From: Salinicola salarius
GTDB lineage: Bacteria > Pseudomonadota > Gammaproteobacteria > Pseudomonadales > Halomonadaceae
DNA length: 64,000 nt
Assembly: GCF_002179555.1 (NCBI RefSeq)
Contig: NZ_NHOU01000001.1
Location: 248,001 to 312,000 of the forward strand
Reading direction: 5' to 3'
The notes beneath the pieces are model-generated. The model did no database searches. It had not been told where the DNA came from and was given only the letters and a program-made list of their open reading frames with translations. Below are positions 44,954 through 55,403 of the stretch, piece by piece (position 1 is the stretch's first letter; the number at the start of each line of letters is the position of its first letter). The position numbers and the translations under genes are program-made.

Positions 44954-46518
44954 GCGTCATCCTTGGCGGCGCGGGAGGAAGTTGAGCGTGTCGGTACGGT
45001 ATCCAGCCGTTCGGGATGCTTGAGCCAGACCCACAGCGAGCCGGTGGCCAGCAGCACGATCAGCATGGCGGGCAACCCGCCAAGGTTGGAGAGCATCTTG
45101 ATGCCGTCGATACCCACGAAGCTGACCATGACCCAGGAGACCACGCCGACGATCACGCCCCAGATCACCTTCATCGGGACGCCGGCATTGAGGTCGGAGT
45201 CGGCGGTCAGGCCACGAGTGCAGAGGTTGCCGATGGCGTCGGTCTGCGAATCCGCCGCGGTAACGTAGGAGATGTAGGCGATGAACAGCAGCAGCGGAAT
45301 CCACACCTGCGAGAACGGCAGCTGGCGGAACAGCTCGTAGAGCACGTTTTCGACGCCGCGATCGTTGAGTACGGCATAGAGATCGGTGCCGATAGTGTCG
45401 GCGTGAGCCTGAAAGTAGAGTGCGGTGCCCGAGAAGATCAGGATCCACACGCTGGCGAACAGCGCCGGGTAGAGCAGATTGACGCGCAGGAACTCGCGCA
45501 CGGTGTAACCCCGCGAGATCTTGCCCAGGAACAGCGCCGCCACCGGCGCCCAGGCGAACCACACCGCCCAGTAGAAGATCGACCACCACTGCGGCCACTG
45601 ATCGTTGCCCGCGGCGCCGGTGAACAGGCTCTTGGTGAAGAAGTCGTCGAGATAGACACCGAACGATTCGACGCCCAGCGCCAGGCAGAAAACGGTAGGC
45701 CCGACGATGAACATGAATACGCCGAGAATCGCGAGCAGAACGGCGTTCAACGACGACAGCCGGGCGATTCCCTTCTGCAGGCCGCTGGCGGCGGACAGCA
45801 CGAAGGTCACCACGATGATGGCGATGATCACGCCGAGCCGCAGCGGGCTGGTCTCGCCGCCGAGATATTGGCCCGCGCCGCCGGCCAGGGTCAGCGCGCC
45901 GGTCCCCAACGACGAGGCCATGCCCGCCACCAGCGCGTAGAGCGAGATGGCGTCGATCAGGCCGCCGAAGCGCTTCACCCTGGGGCCGAAAATCGGCTCC
46001 AGCATGCTCGAGATCGAGAAGCGCAGGCGCAGGTTATAAAAGGCCAGCGCGAAGATCAGCGCCGGGACGGCGTAGATGGCGTAGGGCGTGAATGACCAGT
46101 GCAGGAACATGGTCGACATCGCGAACAGCATGGCATCGCCGGAGCCGGCTTCGAGCCCGGTGGACTCGGGCGGACCCATGAAGTGGTAGAGCGGCTCGGC
46201 CGTGGTCCAGAACAGCACGCCCACGGCCAGCGTGGTACACAGCGTGATCGAGAACCAGCGCAGGCGGGAAAGCAACGGCGTGGCATCCCGGCCGCCGATA
46301 CGAATGCGCCCGATCGGCGAAAAATAGACGACGACGGCCATGATCAGCAGGTAGAGGCTGCCCAGGCTGAATAGCCATGAAAAGTTGGTCAGAACGGCGT
46401 CGTTGAGCGCGCTGGCGGTGGCCAGAAACGCATCCAGATCGACATAGCTGGCTACGACCGCTGCCAGCAGGATCAGAAAGGTCGGCCAGAATACCAGTGG
46501 CCGCAGCGAAGTTTGCAT
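44950..46518 (-). CDS. BCCT-family transporter
   Basis: A 522-residue betaine/carnitine/choline-type secondary transporter with about twelve membrane segments. Family hallmarks: WTTAEPLYHFMGPPES in the region of TM4, FHW-type segment LHWSFTPYAIYA, the Trp-rich TM8 stretch WWSIFYWAVWFAWAPVAALF and downstream GKISRGYTVREFL. Such carriers bring in zwitterionic or quaternary ammonium compounds with Na+ or H+. It lacks the long regulatory C-terminus of osmosensing BetP-type carriers, which favours nutrient uptake. It overlaps the CocE hydrolase gene by ATGA; exact substrate cannot be read from sequence. Confidence 0.93.
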   Translation of the reverse strand: MQTSLRPLVFWPTFLILLAAVVASYVDLDAFLATASALNDAVLTNFSWLFSLGSLYLLIMAVVVYFSPIGRIRIGGRDATPLLSRLRWFSITLCTTLAVGVLFWTTAEPLYHFMGPPESTGLEAGSGDAMLFAMSTMFLHWSFTPYAIYAVPALIFALAFYNLRLRFSISSMLEPIFGPRVKRFGGLIDAISLYALVAGMASSLGTGALTLAGGAGQYLGGETSPLRLGVIIAIIVVTFVLSAASGLQKGIARLSSLNAVLLAILGVFMFIVGPTVFCLALGVESFGVYLDDFFTKSLFTGAAGNDQWPQWWSIFYWAVWFAWAPVAALFLGKISRGYTVREFLRVNLLYPALFASVWILIFSGTALYFQAHADTIGTDLYAVLNDRGVENVLYELFRQLPFSQVWIPLLLFIAYISYVTAADSQTDAIGNLCTRGLTADSDLNAGVPMKVIWGVIVGVVSWVMVSFVGIDGIKMLSNLGGLPAMLIVLLATGSLWVWLKHPERLDTVPTRSTSSRAAKDDA

Positions 46519-46638
46519 ACCCGTCTCCCGTTATCGTTATCGTAGGCGCCGATGCGCAGCGCTCATGGCGGTATAACCTAACGTCCTTCGTACCTGCTTG
46601 GGCAAACGGCTTCTGGGAATGAGGGTATGCGTGTCACG

Positions 46639-46676
46639 CATGGCTGGGTCTGACATGGCTGGGTCTGGCATGATTG
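46639..46676 (+). repeat. 15 bp tandem repeat upstream of the DUF3820 gene
   Basis: Two copies of CATGGCTGGGTCTGR (46639-46653 and 46654-46668) plus a decayed third start lie in the 227-base gap between the divergent BCCT and DUF3820 genes. Otherwise no gene is visible in that gap. Confidence 0.75.
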
Positions 46677-46745
46677 GCTGCCTGCACGGCTCGGCGCTAC
46701 CGCCATCCGTGTAGAATGGCGCGCAATTTGACGAGAGGAGGCGAG

Positions 46746-46952
46746 ATGGAGCCTGAAGACCTCAAGAAACTGGTTACCCGCAAGATGCCGTTCGGCAAGT
46801 ACGAAGGGTGGTTGATCGCCGATCTCCCCGGCCCCTACCTCAACTGGTTCGCCCGTGAAGGCTTCCCCGATGGTGAGATCGGGCGTCTGTTGGCGCTGAT
46901 GCAGGAGATCGATCACAACGGGCTGAGCCCGCTGCTCGAGCCGCTGCGCTGA
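46746..46952 (+). CDS. DUF3820 family protein
   Basis: A 68-residue protein whose MPFGKYEGWLIADLPGPYLN followed by WFAREGFP is the DUF3820 signature (listed in Pfam as a putative quorum-sensing-regulated virulence factor family). The role is not established; a nucleic-acid or protein interaction is likely for this compact fold. The start at 46746 is supported by AGAGGAGG. It converges with the small J-domain-related gene, with 46 bases between them. Length is normal for the family. Confidence 0.88.
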   Translation: MEPEDLKKLVTRKMPFGKYEGWLIADLPGPYLNWFAREGFPDGEIGRLLALMQEIDHNGLSPLLEPLR

Positions 46953-46998
46953 AGAGGCCGGCCGCGTATTCGCACAGCCAGGTGCGAGCGGCGGGTCG

Positions 46999-47427
46999 CT
47001 AACTCATCCAGCGTCCAGCGACATGCGCGGCGATCAACCCGGCCACTACGGCCAGAACGAGCCAGCCCCGGCGGCGCCAGCGTGTCTGGTGGCTTCCGAG
47101 CGCCCTTTCCAATTGCCGCGCCAGCAGTTCATGGCGAACCACGATGCGTTGCGGCAAGACGGAAAAATCGTTGGCGGCATCTCCCTGCCAGTGGGGCGCA
47201 TGAGTCATGCCCAGGCCCGCCCGCAGCCTGCCGAGATCGCCCAGCAGGTCATGCAGGTCGTCGTAGGCTTCCCGATGCGCCGCATCTCCCAGCGCGCTCA
47301 GCGCATCCGCTTTCAGGGTACGGTTGTTGCAGCGTTGCGTGGCCCGAATGATGGTATCGGCAGGGGCGTCCTTGCTGACGCCAAGGCGGCGGTAGAGATC
47401 TTGCATATCGTGTAGGACCGTCGTCAC
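46999..47427 (-). CDS. Small membrane-anchored protein with degenerate J-like N-terminus
   Basis: A 142-residue protein. Its first part (DLYRRLGVSKDAPADTIIRA) looks like the beginning of a J-domain, but the HPD tripeptide required for stimulating DnaK is missing. A helical middle follows, and the C-terminus has one transmembrane helix (GWLVLAVVAGLIAAHVAG), so it is probably a tail-anchored inner-membrane protein. The apparent start is a GTG at 47427 inside the last 14 bp repeat unit, or an ATG at 47406; neither has a clear ribosome site. It follows a true J-domain gene by 41 bases and probably works with it. Confidence 0.65.
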   Translation of the reverse strand: MTTVLHDMQDLYRRLGVSKDAPADTIIRATQRCNNRTLKADALSALGDAAHREAYDDLHDLLGDLGRLRAGLGMTHAPHWQGDAANDFSVLPQRIVVRHELLARQLERALGSHQTRWRRRGWLVLAVVAGLIAAHVAGRWMS

Positions 47428-47468
47428 CAGGTAGTTGTCATTAGGGAGTCGTCGTTAGAGGGTCGTCA

Positions 47469-47486
<18 letters not shown>
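47417..47486 (-). repeat. 14 bp degenerate tandem repeat, five units, across a gene junction
   Basis: Read on the minus strand the units are CTAATGACGACGCT, CTGATGACGACCCT, CTAACGACGACTCC, CTAATGACAACTAC and CTGGTGACGACGGT. The first holds the end of the J-domain gene, and the last supplies the GTG start of the following gene. Each unit resembles stop/start overlaps such as TAATGA or TGATGA, so the junction seems to have been copied several times. Confidence 0.85.
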
Positions 47487-48572
<1,086 letters not shown>

Positions 48573-48733
48573 CGACGAATCCAGGCGGAGAAAGGGTTGT
48601 TGTCGTTTGTTGGACCCGAGTATACCCAAACTCGACGAAGAGTCGTCACCGTTGCGCTTTTCCTTCTTCTGCCCTCTCTTTTACCGCTTCTTGTGTCTGC
48701 TTCTACTTCTGCTTCTTCCCGGGCTAGTGGGCG

Positions 48734-49180
48734 TCAACGCGTTGTCGCCATGCCCGAGGCCTTGTTCAGGTTTTCCGGGCCGAAGGAGTCGGGCAGCAGT
48801 TCGTCCATGGTGTAGTGCTTGAGCGGAGCGCCGTCGGCATCGAGCACGATGATTTCGGTTTCCGGCGTGGCGAATTCGCGGATGCGCTGGCGGCAGTCGC
48901 CGCAGGGCGTGCAGAGATGTTCACCGGGGCCGATGACGTAGATCGTGCGGATCTGTCGTTCCCCGCTGGAGATCAGGCCGGCGATGGCGCTGGCCTCGGC
49001 GCAGAGCCCCTTGTAGTTGGCGCTTTCGACGTTGCAGCCGGCGTAGGTCTTGCCGCTCTCGCTGATCAGCACGGCGCCGACGGGATGGTCGGAGTAGGGC
49101 ACGTAGGCGTGATCGCGAACGTTCAGTGCCGCCTGGCGGATCTCGTCGGGAACCCGGATGTCGCTTGTCGTCTTGCTCAT
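48734..49180 (-). CDS. cdd: Cytidine deaminase
   Basis: A 148-residue cytidine/deoxycytidine deaminase giving uridine or deoxyuridine for phosphorolysis. It is the short homotetrameric type: zinc ligands are the Cys of LCAEASAI (with catalytic Glu) and the two Cys of [26 protein letters not shown] and [11 protein letters not shown] shape the substrate pocket. The C-terminus is about 15 residues longer than usual. Its ATG overlaps the deoD stop codon (ATGA), making it the last gene of the deo operon. Confidence 0.95.
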   Translation of the reverse strand: MSKTTSDIRVPDEIRQAALNVRDHAYVPYSDHPVGAVLISESGKTYAGCNVESANYKGLCAEASAIAGLISSGERQIRTIYVIGPGEHLCTPCGDCRQRIREFATPETEIIVLDADGAPLKHYTMDELLPDSFGPENLNKASGMATTR

Positions 49181-49905
49181 CGTTTCGCTTCCTCGTCGTC
49201 TCGCAACAGGCCTTCCAGCGTGATCGCCATCATCTCGGAAAAGCCGGTCTGGCGGGCCTGGGCGTCGAGCGCTTCCCCCTTGAGAATATGGTCTGAAACG
49301 GTGCAGACCGTCAGCGCGCGGGCGCCGAATTCGGCGGCGACGCCGTACAGGCCGGCGGCTTCCATCTCGACGCCGAGGATGCCGTGGCGCTTCATGGTCT
49401 GGAAGAATTCGATATCCGGGGTGTAGAACAGATCGGCCGAGAACAGGTTGCCGACCTTGACCTTCGTGCCGCGTTCGCGCGCCGCGTCGACGGCATGACG
49501 GGTCAGGTCGAAATCGGCGATGGCGGCGAAGTCATGGCCGTTGAAGCGCGCCCGGTTGACGCCGGAGTCGGTACACGCCCCCATGCCGATGACGATGTCG
49601 TTGACCGCGACGTCGTCACGCACCGCGCCGCAGGAACCGACCCGCACCAGACGTTTGACGCCGTACTCGGTGATCAGCTCCTTGGCGTAGATCGACAGCG
49701 ATGGAATGCCCATGCCGCTGCCCATCACCGAGATCTGGCGCCCCCGATAGGTGCCGGTGAAGCCGAGCATGTTGCGCACGCGGTTGACGCACCGGGCGTC
49801 TTCGAGAAACGTCTCGGCGATGAACTGGGCACGCAGCGGATCGCCGGGCATCAGTATGGTGTCGGCGAAGTCGCCCGGCTGGGCTTCGATATGAGGGGTG
49901 GGCAT
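49177..49905 (-). CDS. deoD: Purine nucleoside phosphorylase
   Basis: A 242-residue hexameric DeoD-type phosphorylase that splits purine (deoxy)nucleosides into base and (deoxy)ribose-1-phosphate. [20 protein letters not shown] is the typical N-terminus. [27 protein letters not shown] and [20 protein letters not shown] carry phosphate- and ribose-binding residues, and Asp in VSDHILKGE protonates the base. It is one base from deoB and overlaps cdd. Length is as expected. Confidence 0.96.
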   Translation of the reverse strand: MPTPHIEAQPGDFADTILMPGDPLRAQFIAETFLEDARCVNRVRNMLGFTGTYRGRQISVMGSGMGIPSLSIYAKELITEYGVKRLVRVGSCGAVRDDVAVNDIVIGMGACTDSGVNRARFNGHDFAAIADFDLTRHAVDAARERGTKVKVGNLFSADLFYTPDIEFFQTMKRHGILGVEMEAAGLYGVAAEFGARALTVCTVSDHILKGEALDAQARQTGFSEMMAITLEGLLRDDEEAKR

Positions 49906-49906
49906 C

Positions 49907-51157
49907 TCACGGGGCTCCGTTGTCGGGGGTGTCTTTCAGCAGGGACCGTCCGTATTCCATCGGCGACAGGCCGAGATACTCGGCCAGCGTCTGGCCGATG
50001 TCGGCATAGGTCTCGCGGCGGCCGTAGCTGCCGGGGGCCAGCACGTCGCCGGCGATCAGGACGGGCACCTGCTCGCGGGTATGATCGGTGCCGTGCCAGG
50101 TCGGATCGTTGCCGTGATCGGCGGTCAGAATAAGCAGATCGCCGGGCTCGAGCTTGGCGACGATCTCCGGCAGGCGGCGGTCGAACGCTTCCAGCGCGCT
50201 GGCGTAGCCTTCCGGATCGCGGCGGTGACCGTAGAGGGTGTCGAAGTCGACGAAGTTGGTCATCACCAGCGTCCGGTCGCCGGCCTCGTCGATCGCTTCG
50301 TTCATTGCAACCAGGGTGGCATCGAACAGGGCGTCGTGGCCGTGGGACTTGATCACTTTCGAGACGCCGCAATGGGCGTAGATATCGCCGATCTTGCCCA
50401 CGCCGAGCACCTTGCCGCCGTCATCATGCAGCTTTTGCAGCACGGTCGGAGTGGGCGGTTCGATGGCGTAGTCGCGGCGGTTGCCGGTACGTTCGAAGGT
50501 CTCGGGGGTCTCTCCAATGAAAGGCCGGGCGATGACACGGCCGATGTTGTAGGGCATCAGCAGTTCGCGGGCGATCTCGCAGAGCCGATAGAGGCGGTCG
50601 AGGCCGAAATGGGTCTCGTGGGCGGCGATCTGGAAGACCGAGTCCGCCGAGGTGTAGACGATCGGCTTGCCGCTTTCGATATGCGCCTCGCCCAGCGCTT
50701 CGAGGATCGGCATGCCCGACGCCTGGCAGTTGCCGAGCACGCCGGGCAGGTCGGCGCGTTCGATCAATGCTTCCAGCAGGCCGGATGGAAAGCTGTTTTC
50801 GCGCTCGTGGAAGTAGCCCCATTCGAACAGCGCCGGAACGCCGGCGATCTCCCAGTGCCCGGAGGGGGTGTCCTTGCCGGAGGAGATTTCTCTGGCGCAG
50901 GCGTAAGCCCCTTCGACGACTTCGGGCACGTCGACGCCCGCCGCCCACTCGCCGGTGCTCAGGTGGTGAGCATGATAGAGGCCCAGCCGGGCCAGGTTGG
51001 GTAGCGCGAGCGGGCGGCCGGCATCGGCGCGATAACGGGCGATATGGCCGAGCGTGTCCGAGCCGGCATCGCTCGAGCTGGAATCACCATAGTCGGCGGC
51101 GTCCGGCGCGTTGCCGATGCCGAAGGAATCGAGAACCAGCAGGATGGCGCGTTTCAT
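49907..51157 (-). CDS. deoB: Phosphopentomutase
   Basis: A 416-residue alkaline-phosphatase-superfamily enzyme that converts (deoxy)ribose-1-phosphate to the 5-phosphate, feeding DeoC. Metal ligands are visible: Asp in [15 protein letters not shown], the phosphorylated Thr in [11 protein letters not shown], and [20 protein letters not shown]. The length is slightly above the E. coli enzyme (407). It lies between deoA (46-base gap) and deoD (1-base gap). Nothing unusual is seen. Confidence 0.96.
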   Translation of the reverse strand: MKRAILLVLDSFGIGNAPDAADYGDSSSSDAGSDTLGHIARYRADAGRPLALPNLARLGLYHAHHLSTGEWAAGVDVPEVVEGAYACAREISSGKDTPSGHWEIAGVPALFEWGYFHERENSFPSGLLEALIERADLPGVLGNCQASGMPILEALGEAHIESGKPIVYTSADSVFQIAAHETHFGLDRLYRLCEIARELLMPYNIGRVIARPFIGETPETFERTGNRRDYAIEPPTPTVLQKLHDDGGKVLGVGKIGDIYAHCGVSKVIKSHGHDALFDATLVAMNEAIDEAGDRTLVMTNFVDFDTLYGHRRDPEGYASALEAFDRRLPEIVAKLEPGDLLILTADHGNDPTWHGTDHTREQVPVLIAGDVLAPGSYGRRETYADIGQTLAEYLGLSPMEYGRSLLKDTPDNGAP

Positions 51158-51203
51158 GTCGTTTCTCCGTGCATGTCGCGTTCTTGTTCGTCTCTCGCCC
51201 CTG

Positions 51204-52634
51204 TCATGCCGACTGGCCTTCGCGCAGGGTGGCGTGGATCAGCGGCGGGATGGCGACGTCGTCCGTCTCGCTCAAGGTGAAGGCGCGGCGCAGACGCTGG
51301 GTGACGGCTTCGGCATCGGCCCGGTCGGCGGCGTGGATGCGCAGCAACGGCTGGCCCGGTTCGACTCGCTGGCCGAGCGCGGCGATGTGCGACAGGCCGA
51401 CCCGATGATCGATGGCATCACCCGCGTTGCGCCGGCCGCCGCCCAGTTCGACCACGCCGAGGCCGAGCGCACGGGTGTCGATGGCGCTGATGCATCCCGC
51501 CCGGTCGGCGTCGAGGTCGATGGTGATCGGCGCGGTAGCGAGGTGGTCTTCGGGGCGTTCCGCCAGATCGGCGGGGCCGCCGAGGCCGTGAACCATGCGC
51601 GAGAAGCGCTCCAGCGCCTCGCCGGAATCGAGCGCGCGGTCGAGGCGGGCTTCGGCGTCTTCGGCATCGCTGGCGATGCCGGATTGAAGCAGCATCTCCG
51701 CCGCCAGCGGTCGGGTGACCCGGTAGAGGCGGCTCTCCTTGCCTTCGCCACGCTCTTCATTGCGTCCGTTGCCACGCCCTTCATTGCGTCCGTCGCCACG
51801 CCCTTCATTGCGTCCGTCGCCACGCCCTTCATTGCGTCCGTCGCCACGCAATAGCCGCAGCGCCTCGAAGACTTCCAGCGAATTGCCGGCGCAGTCGGCC
51901 AGCGGCTGATTCATGTCGGTCAGAAGCACGCTGGTCTTCGTGCCCGCGCCGCAGCCGATGGCGACGATCGCCTCGGCGAGTTCGCGGGAGGCCTCCTCGG
52001 TGGGCATGAAGGCGCCACTGCCGACCTTGACGTCCATCACCAGCGTCTCGAGGCCGCAGGCCAGCTTCTTGCCCAGGATCGAGGCGACGATCAGCGGGAT
52101 CGACTCCACCGTGGCGGTGACGTCGCGCACGCCGTAGAGGCGCTTGTCGGCCGGCGCCAGCGATCCGGTCTGGCCGATGATCGCGACGCCGACGTCTTTC
52201 ACCAGGCGCCGGAAGGTCTCGTCGCTGGGGGAAACGTCGTAGCCGGGGATCGACTCGAGCTTGTCCAGCGTGCCGCCGGTATGACCCAGGCCGCGCCCCG
52301 AGACCATCGGCACGTGACCGCCGCAGGCAGCGATCCACGGCCCCAGCACCAGCGAGACCAGATCGCCGACGCCGCCGGTGGAGTGCTTGTCGAGTACCGG
52401 GCCGGCAAGATCGAGATCGTCCCAGCGCATGACCTGCCCGGAATCCCGGATCGATTCCGTCAGTGCGACGGCCTCGTCCCGGTTCATGCCGTTGAGATAG
52501 ACGACCATGGCGAAGGCGCCGATCTGCGCGTCGCCGATACTGCCGTCGGCGATGCCCCGCATGACCAGATCGAGCATCTGGCGATTGAGCGTCTGACCAT
52601 CGCGTTTACGACGAATGATTTCCTGGGTCAGCAT
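51204..52634 (-). CDS. deoA: Thymidine phosphorylase with repeat-encoded insert
   Basis: A 476-residue phosphorylase that splits thymidine or deoxyuridine to base and deoxyribose-1-phosphate. Signatures [12 protein letters not shown] and [20 protein letters not shown] (phosphate and glycine-rich loops) and the C-terminal PYNP domain are present. It is about 36 residues longer than the 440-residue E. coli enzyme because of an in-frame insert (about 262-300) made of repeated RGDGRNEG units, encoded by a 24 bp minisatellite. The insert lies between ALRLL and [11 protein letters not shown], in a segment continuous in other DeoA proteins, probably a surface loop. Activity may be kept, since no frame is broken. 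Confidence 0.94.
   Translation of the reverse strand: MLTQEIIRRKRDGQTLNRQMLDLVMRGIADGSIGDAQIGAFAMVVYLNGMNRDEAVALTESIRDSGQVMRWDDLDLAGPVLDKHSTGGVGDLVSLVLGPWIAACGGHVPMVSGRGLGHTGGTLDKLESIPGYDVSPSDETFRRLVKDVGVAIIGQTGSLAPADKRLYGVRDVTATVESIPLIVASILGKKLACGLETLVMDVKVGSGAFMPTEEASRELAEAIVAIGCGAGTKTSVLLTDMNQPLADCAGNSLEVFEALRLLRGDGRNEGRGDGRNEGRGDGRNEGRGNGRNEERGEGKESRLYRVTRPLAAEMLLQSGIASDAEDAEARLDRALDSGEALERFSRMVHGLGGPADLAERPEDHLATAPITIDLDADRAGCISAIDTRALGLGVVELGGGRRNAGDAIDHRVGLSHIAALGQRVEPGQPLLRIHAADRADAEAVTQRLRRAFTLSETDDVAIPPLIHATLREGQSA
51747..51848 (-). repeat. 24 bp in-frame minisatellite inside deoA
   Basis: Four tandem 24 bp units at 51747-51770, 51771-51794, 51795-51818 and 51819-51842, plus six bases of a fifth. 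The last three full copies are identical, and the first differs at two positions. Each unit encodes eight residues (GDGRNEGR type), so copy number can change without a frameshift. Confidence 0.95.
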
Positions 52635-52682
52635 GATATGGATCCGCAGTGATGTGGCGGGTTTCGCGGTAACCGCGGCTGA

Positions 52683-53459
52683 TCAGTAACCGCTGGCGGT
52701 CGTCGGTCGGCTGTCGTCATCGCTGAGCGTGGCGAGCAGCGCGTCCAGCAACCCCGAAGCGCCGAAGCGGAAGTGCGCCGGGGTCAGCCAGGCCTCGCCC
52801 ATGATACCGGCGGCCAGCTCCAGATAGGCCTTGGCATCTTCCGCGGTGCGGATCCCGCCGGCCGCCTTGAAGCCCACGTCGCGACCGCTGTCGCGAATGG
52901 CGGTGAGCAGGATCTCGGCGGCCTTGAGCGTCGCGTTGACCGGCACCTTGCCGGTGGAGGTCTTGAGGAAGTCCGCGCCACAGGCGAGGGCGATGTCTGC
53001 GGCCTGGCGGATCAGCGCGGGCTCCTCGAGCTCGCCGGTTTCCAGAATTACCTTGAGCAGGCGATCGCCGCAGGCCTCACGACAGGCCGTCACCAGCGCC
53101 CGGCCGGCATCGGCGTCGCCGCCGATCAAGGCCTTGTAGGGAAAGACCACGTCGACCTCGTCGGCGCCGGCCGCTACGGCTGCGCGGGTTTCGCGGGAGG
53201 CGCGCTCGACGTTGACGCAGCCGTCCGGGAAGTTGGTGACGGTGGCGATTCGCACGCGTTCACGAATACCCATCTCGGTCAGTTCACGGTTCGCTGTCTC
53301 GATGAAGGCAGGGTAGATGCAGACCGCGGCCGGGGCGCCGTAAGGCGTATCGGTGCGGCGGCACAGCGTCCGAATGGCGGCGTCGTCATCGCCGTCGTTG
53401 AGCGAGGTGAGGTCCATCATGGCCAGCGCCTGGCTGGCGGCGTGCTTGAGGCTGTTCAT
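52683..53459 (-). CDS. deoC: Deoxyribose-phosphate aldolase
   Basis: A 258-residue class I aldolase that cleaves 2-deoxyribose-5-phosphate to acetaldehyde and glyceraldehyde-3-phosphate. The Schiff-base Lys is in ADFLKTSTGKVPVNAT, the second Lys in VGFKAAGGIRTAED, and the acidic partner in ADEVDVVFPYKAL. It resembles the E. coli form (259 residues). It is the second gene after nupC in the deo operon; the 305-base gap upstream contains a hairpin repeat. Confidence 0.96.
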   Translation of the reverse strand: MNSLKHAASQALAMMDLTSLNDGDDDAAIRTLCRRTDTPYGAPAAVCIYPAFIETANRELTEMGIRERVRIATVTNFPDGCVNVERASRETRAAVAAGADEVDVVFPYKALIGGDADAGRALVTACREACGDRLLKVILETGELEEPALIRQAADIALACGADFLKTSTGKVPVNATLKAAEILLTAIRDSGRDVGFKAAGGIRTAEDAKAYLELAAGIMGEAWLTPAHFRFGASGLLDALLATLSDDDSRPTTASGY

Positions 53460-53472
53460 CTTCTTGTCTCCT

Positions 53473-53628
53473 GGTCTTTGTGCGAAAACTGCCTGCGCTC
53501 GGCCATACGGCGTTAAAAATCAGCTCAAAATACTCATTTACACTCCGTAAACTGGGGCGCCAGCCCGGTCCGTTTTCGCTGATTTTTGCCTTGTCTGCCC
53601 GTCGCTCGCCGACTTTTCGTACATAGCC
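53473..53628. repeat. Hairpin intergenic repeat, copy A
   Basis: About 156 bp, closely similar to copy B at 60522-60666. Shared features in order: an outer arm ending in GAAAA, then CTGCCTGCGCTCGGCCATAC, GGCGTTAAAAATC, a middle with ACTCATTTACA, and closing arms ending in TTTTC. Inner arms AAAAATCAGC and GCTGATTTTT (53515-53524 and 53577-53586) are complementary, and outer arms around 53480-53487 and 53613-53622 also pair. It sits between nupC and deoC, so it should be transcribed in their operon. Confidence 0.85.
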
Positions 53629-53764
53629 TTGTTCGGCGTGGTCGCGACGGCCTCCTGCCGTTTCCGTTTTCTGGCTCGCGCAAGGATCCGGCAGTGATTC
53701 CTCGAGTCTGCCGGATTTTCATGACGGTCCTGTCCAGAGCGGTCCTGTCCAAAGCAGTTCTGGG
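53629..53764. other. nupC-deoC spacer with second hairpin and short repeats
   Basis: No gene is seen here. A 9 bp stem (ATCCGGCAG at 53686-53694 with CTGCCGGAT at 53708-53716) has a T-run only on the + strand, so it is not a standard terminator for the leftward operon. Two copies of a CGGTCCTGTCCARAG unit follow at about 53732-53761, just after the nupC 3' end. Confidence 0.5.
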
Positions 53765-55036
53765 TCAGGCAGTGCCGGCCAGCGAGAGAAAGATCCCCGC
53801 CAGGGTGGCGGACATCAAATTGGATAGCGTGCCGGCGAGTACGGCCTTGAGACCGTAGCGGGCTATCTCCGGGCGGCGGCTGGGCGCCATCGTGCCGAGG
53901 CCGCCGAGCAGGATCGCGATCGAGGACAGGTTGGCGAACCCGCACAGCGCGAACGACAGGATCGCGGCGGTGTGGGCGGACATTGCCTGCCCGGTCGATT
54001 CCACGATGGTGTCGCCGCTGATGTACGGGGCCAGGTTGATATAGGCCACGAATTCGTTGACCACCAGCTTCTGGCCGATGAAAGAGCCGGCCAGCATCGC
54101 CTCGTTCCAGGGGATGCCGAGCACGAATGCCAGCGGCGAGAACAGCCAGCCCAGGATCATCGACAGACTCAGCGAGTCCATGCCGAACCAGCCGCCGACC
54201 CCGCCCAGGATGCCGTCGATCATCGCGATCAGGCCGATGAAGGCGAGCAGCATGGCGCCCACGTTGGCGGCCAGCATCAAACCGGATGACGCGCCGGCAG
54301 CGGCCGCGTCGAGCACGTTGGCCGGCTTGTCCTCGGCTTCCAGGATCTCCTTGGCCTGCTCGGTGCGGTCGTCGGGCTTCTCGGTCTCCGGCATCAGAAT
54401 CTTGGCGAACAGCAGGCCGCCCGGTGCCGCCATGAAGGACGCGGCAATCAGATACTCCATCGGGATGCCGAGCTCGGCGTAACCGGCGAGCACGGAACCG
54501 GCAACGGAGGCGAGCCCGCCACACATGACGGCGAACAGCTCGGACTTGGTCATGCTGGCCAGGAACGGTCGTACCACCAGCGGTGCCTCGGTCTGGCCGA
54601 CGAAGATGTTGGCGGTGGCGGAGAGCGATTCGGTGCGCGAGGTGCCCAGCACTTTCTGCAGCGCGCCACCCAGAATCCGCACGACCCACTGCATGATGCC
54701 CAGGTAGTAGAGCACGGCCGTCAGCGACGAGAAGAAGATGATGATCGGCAGGACCTTGACGGCGAAGACGAAGCCGACGTTGGCCGGGTCGGCGAGGTTG
54801 CCGAACAGGAAGCCGATACCGTCGTTGGCGTAGTTGATGACCTGACTGACGGCGCTGGAAACGGAGCCCAGAACGGCCTGGCCGAACGGTACATAGAGCA
54901 CGAAAGCGCCGATGCCGGCCTGAATGGCGAAGGCGCCGATGACGGTGCGCAGGCTGATCGCCTTGCGGTTGCTCGAAAAGATCAGCGCGATCAGCAGCAG
55001 CACGATGACGCCGACCAGACCCATGAGGAGTGTCAT
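53765..55036 (-). CDS. nupC: NupC-type nucleoside/proton symporter
   Basis: A 423-residue concentrative nucleoside transporter (CNT family) of the inner membrane. Family motifs: [13 protein letters not shown], the substrate-site stretch [20 protein letters not shown], and the C-terminal [17 protein letters not shown]. Start 55036 ([10 protein letters not shown]) has AAGGAC upstream; the longer frame to 55111 adds a non-hydrophobic leader. It heads the leftward deo operon and is divergent from a Tsx-like porin gene, giving an outer- and inner-membrane uptake pair. Confidence 0.93.
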   Translation of the reverse strand: MTLLMGLVGVIVLLLIALIFSSNRKAISLRTVIGAFAIQAGIGAFVLYVPFGQAVLGSVSSAVSQVINYANDGIGFLFGNLADPANVGFVFAVKVLPIIIFFSSLTAVLYYLGIMQWVVRILGGALQKVLGTSRTESLSATANIFVGQTEAPLVVRPFLASMTKSELFAVMCGGLASVAGSVLAGYAELGIPMEYLIAASFMAAPGGLLFAKILMPETEKPDDRTEQAKEILEAEDKPANVLDAAAAGASSGLMLAANVGAMLLAFIGLIAMIDGILGGVGGWFGMDSLSLSMILGWLFSPLAFVLGIPWNEAMLAGSFIGQKLVVNEFVAYINLAPYISGDTIVESTGQAMSAHTAAILSFALCGFANLSSIAILLGGLGTMAPSRRPEIARYGLKAVLAGTLSNLMSATLAGIFLSLAGTA

Positions 55037-55403
55037 GTTGTTGTCCTTGGTGTTGGCCTTGATGAGTCGAAAATGCATGTCAGGGCGTGCCGGGGCCATT
55101 GAAACGGACATGATTTCACGCCAACCGTCTCATGCCGCTCGCTCACGCATCGGTCAATGCCTTTTCTTGAGAGGTTTTTAACATTTTTTGGTTTTGCTCG
55201 TCACTTATTGTTTTTATTCTCACAAGCTCATAGAGTAGTTCAAGGCGAGGCAGAGGCCTATATATAGTGCTTTCGGCTCGATCTGGCGATGTTGCCTCGG
55301 GTCATGCGTTCGCTTTCTCTCTAACCGGCTCGATCGCAGGCCAGATGAGAAAATAGTCACAAGATCAGCATCAAAACGCCATAACAACAAAGTGGGGGAT
55401 AGC
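55037..55403. promoter_or_regulatory. Divergent control region between nupC and the Tsx-like gene
   Basis: The 367 bases contain no credible gene. An AT-rich stretch at about 55165-55235 stands out from the GC-rich surroundings and probably carries promoter elements. An 11-base direct repeat TCACAAGMTCA occurs at 55220-55230 and 55357-55367, with TCACA half-sites that could bind CRP-like or deo-specific regulators. No clear match to the E. coli DeoR operator palindrome was found. Confidence 0.45.

Noticed and set aside
51747-51848. CRISPR array or insertion element in deoA
   Set aside because: The 24 bp units are contiguous with no spacers, keep the reading frame and have no transposase or inverted ends.
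53686-53716. Terminator for nupC
   Set aside because: The T-run is on the wrong strand for the leftward operon; kept only as a hairpin.
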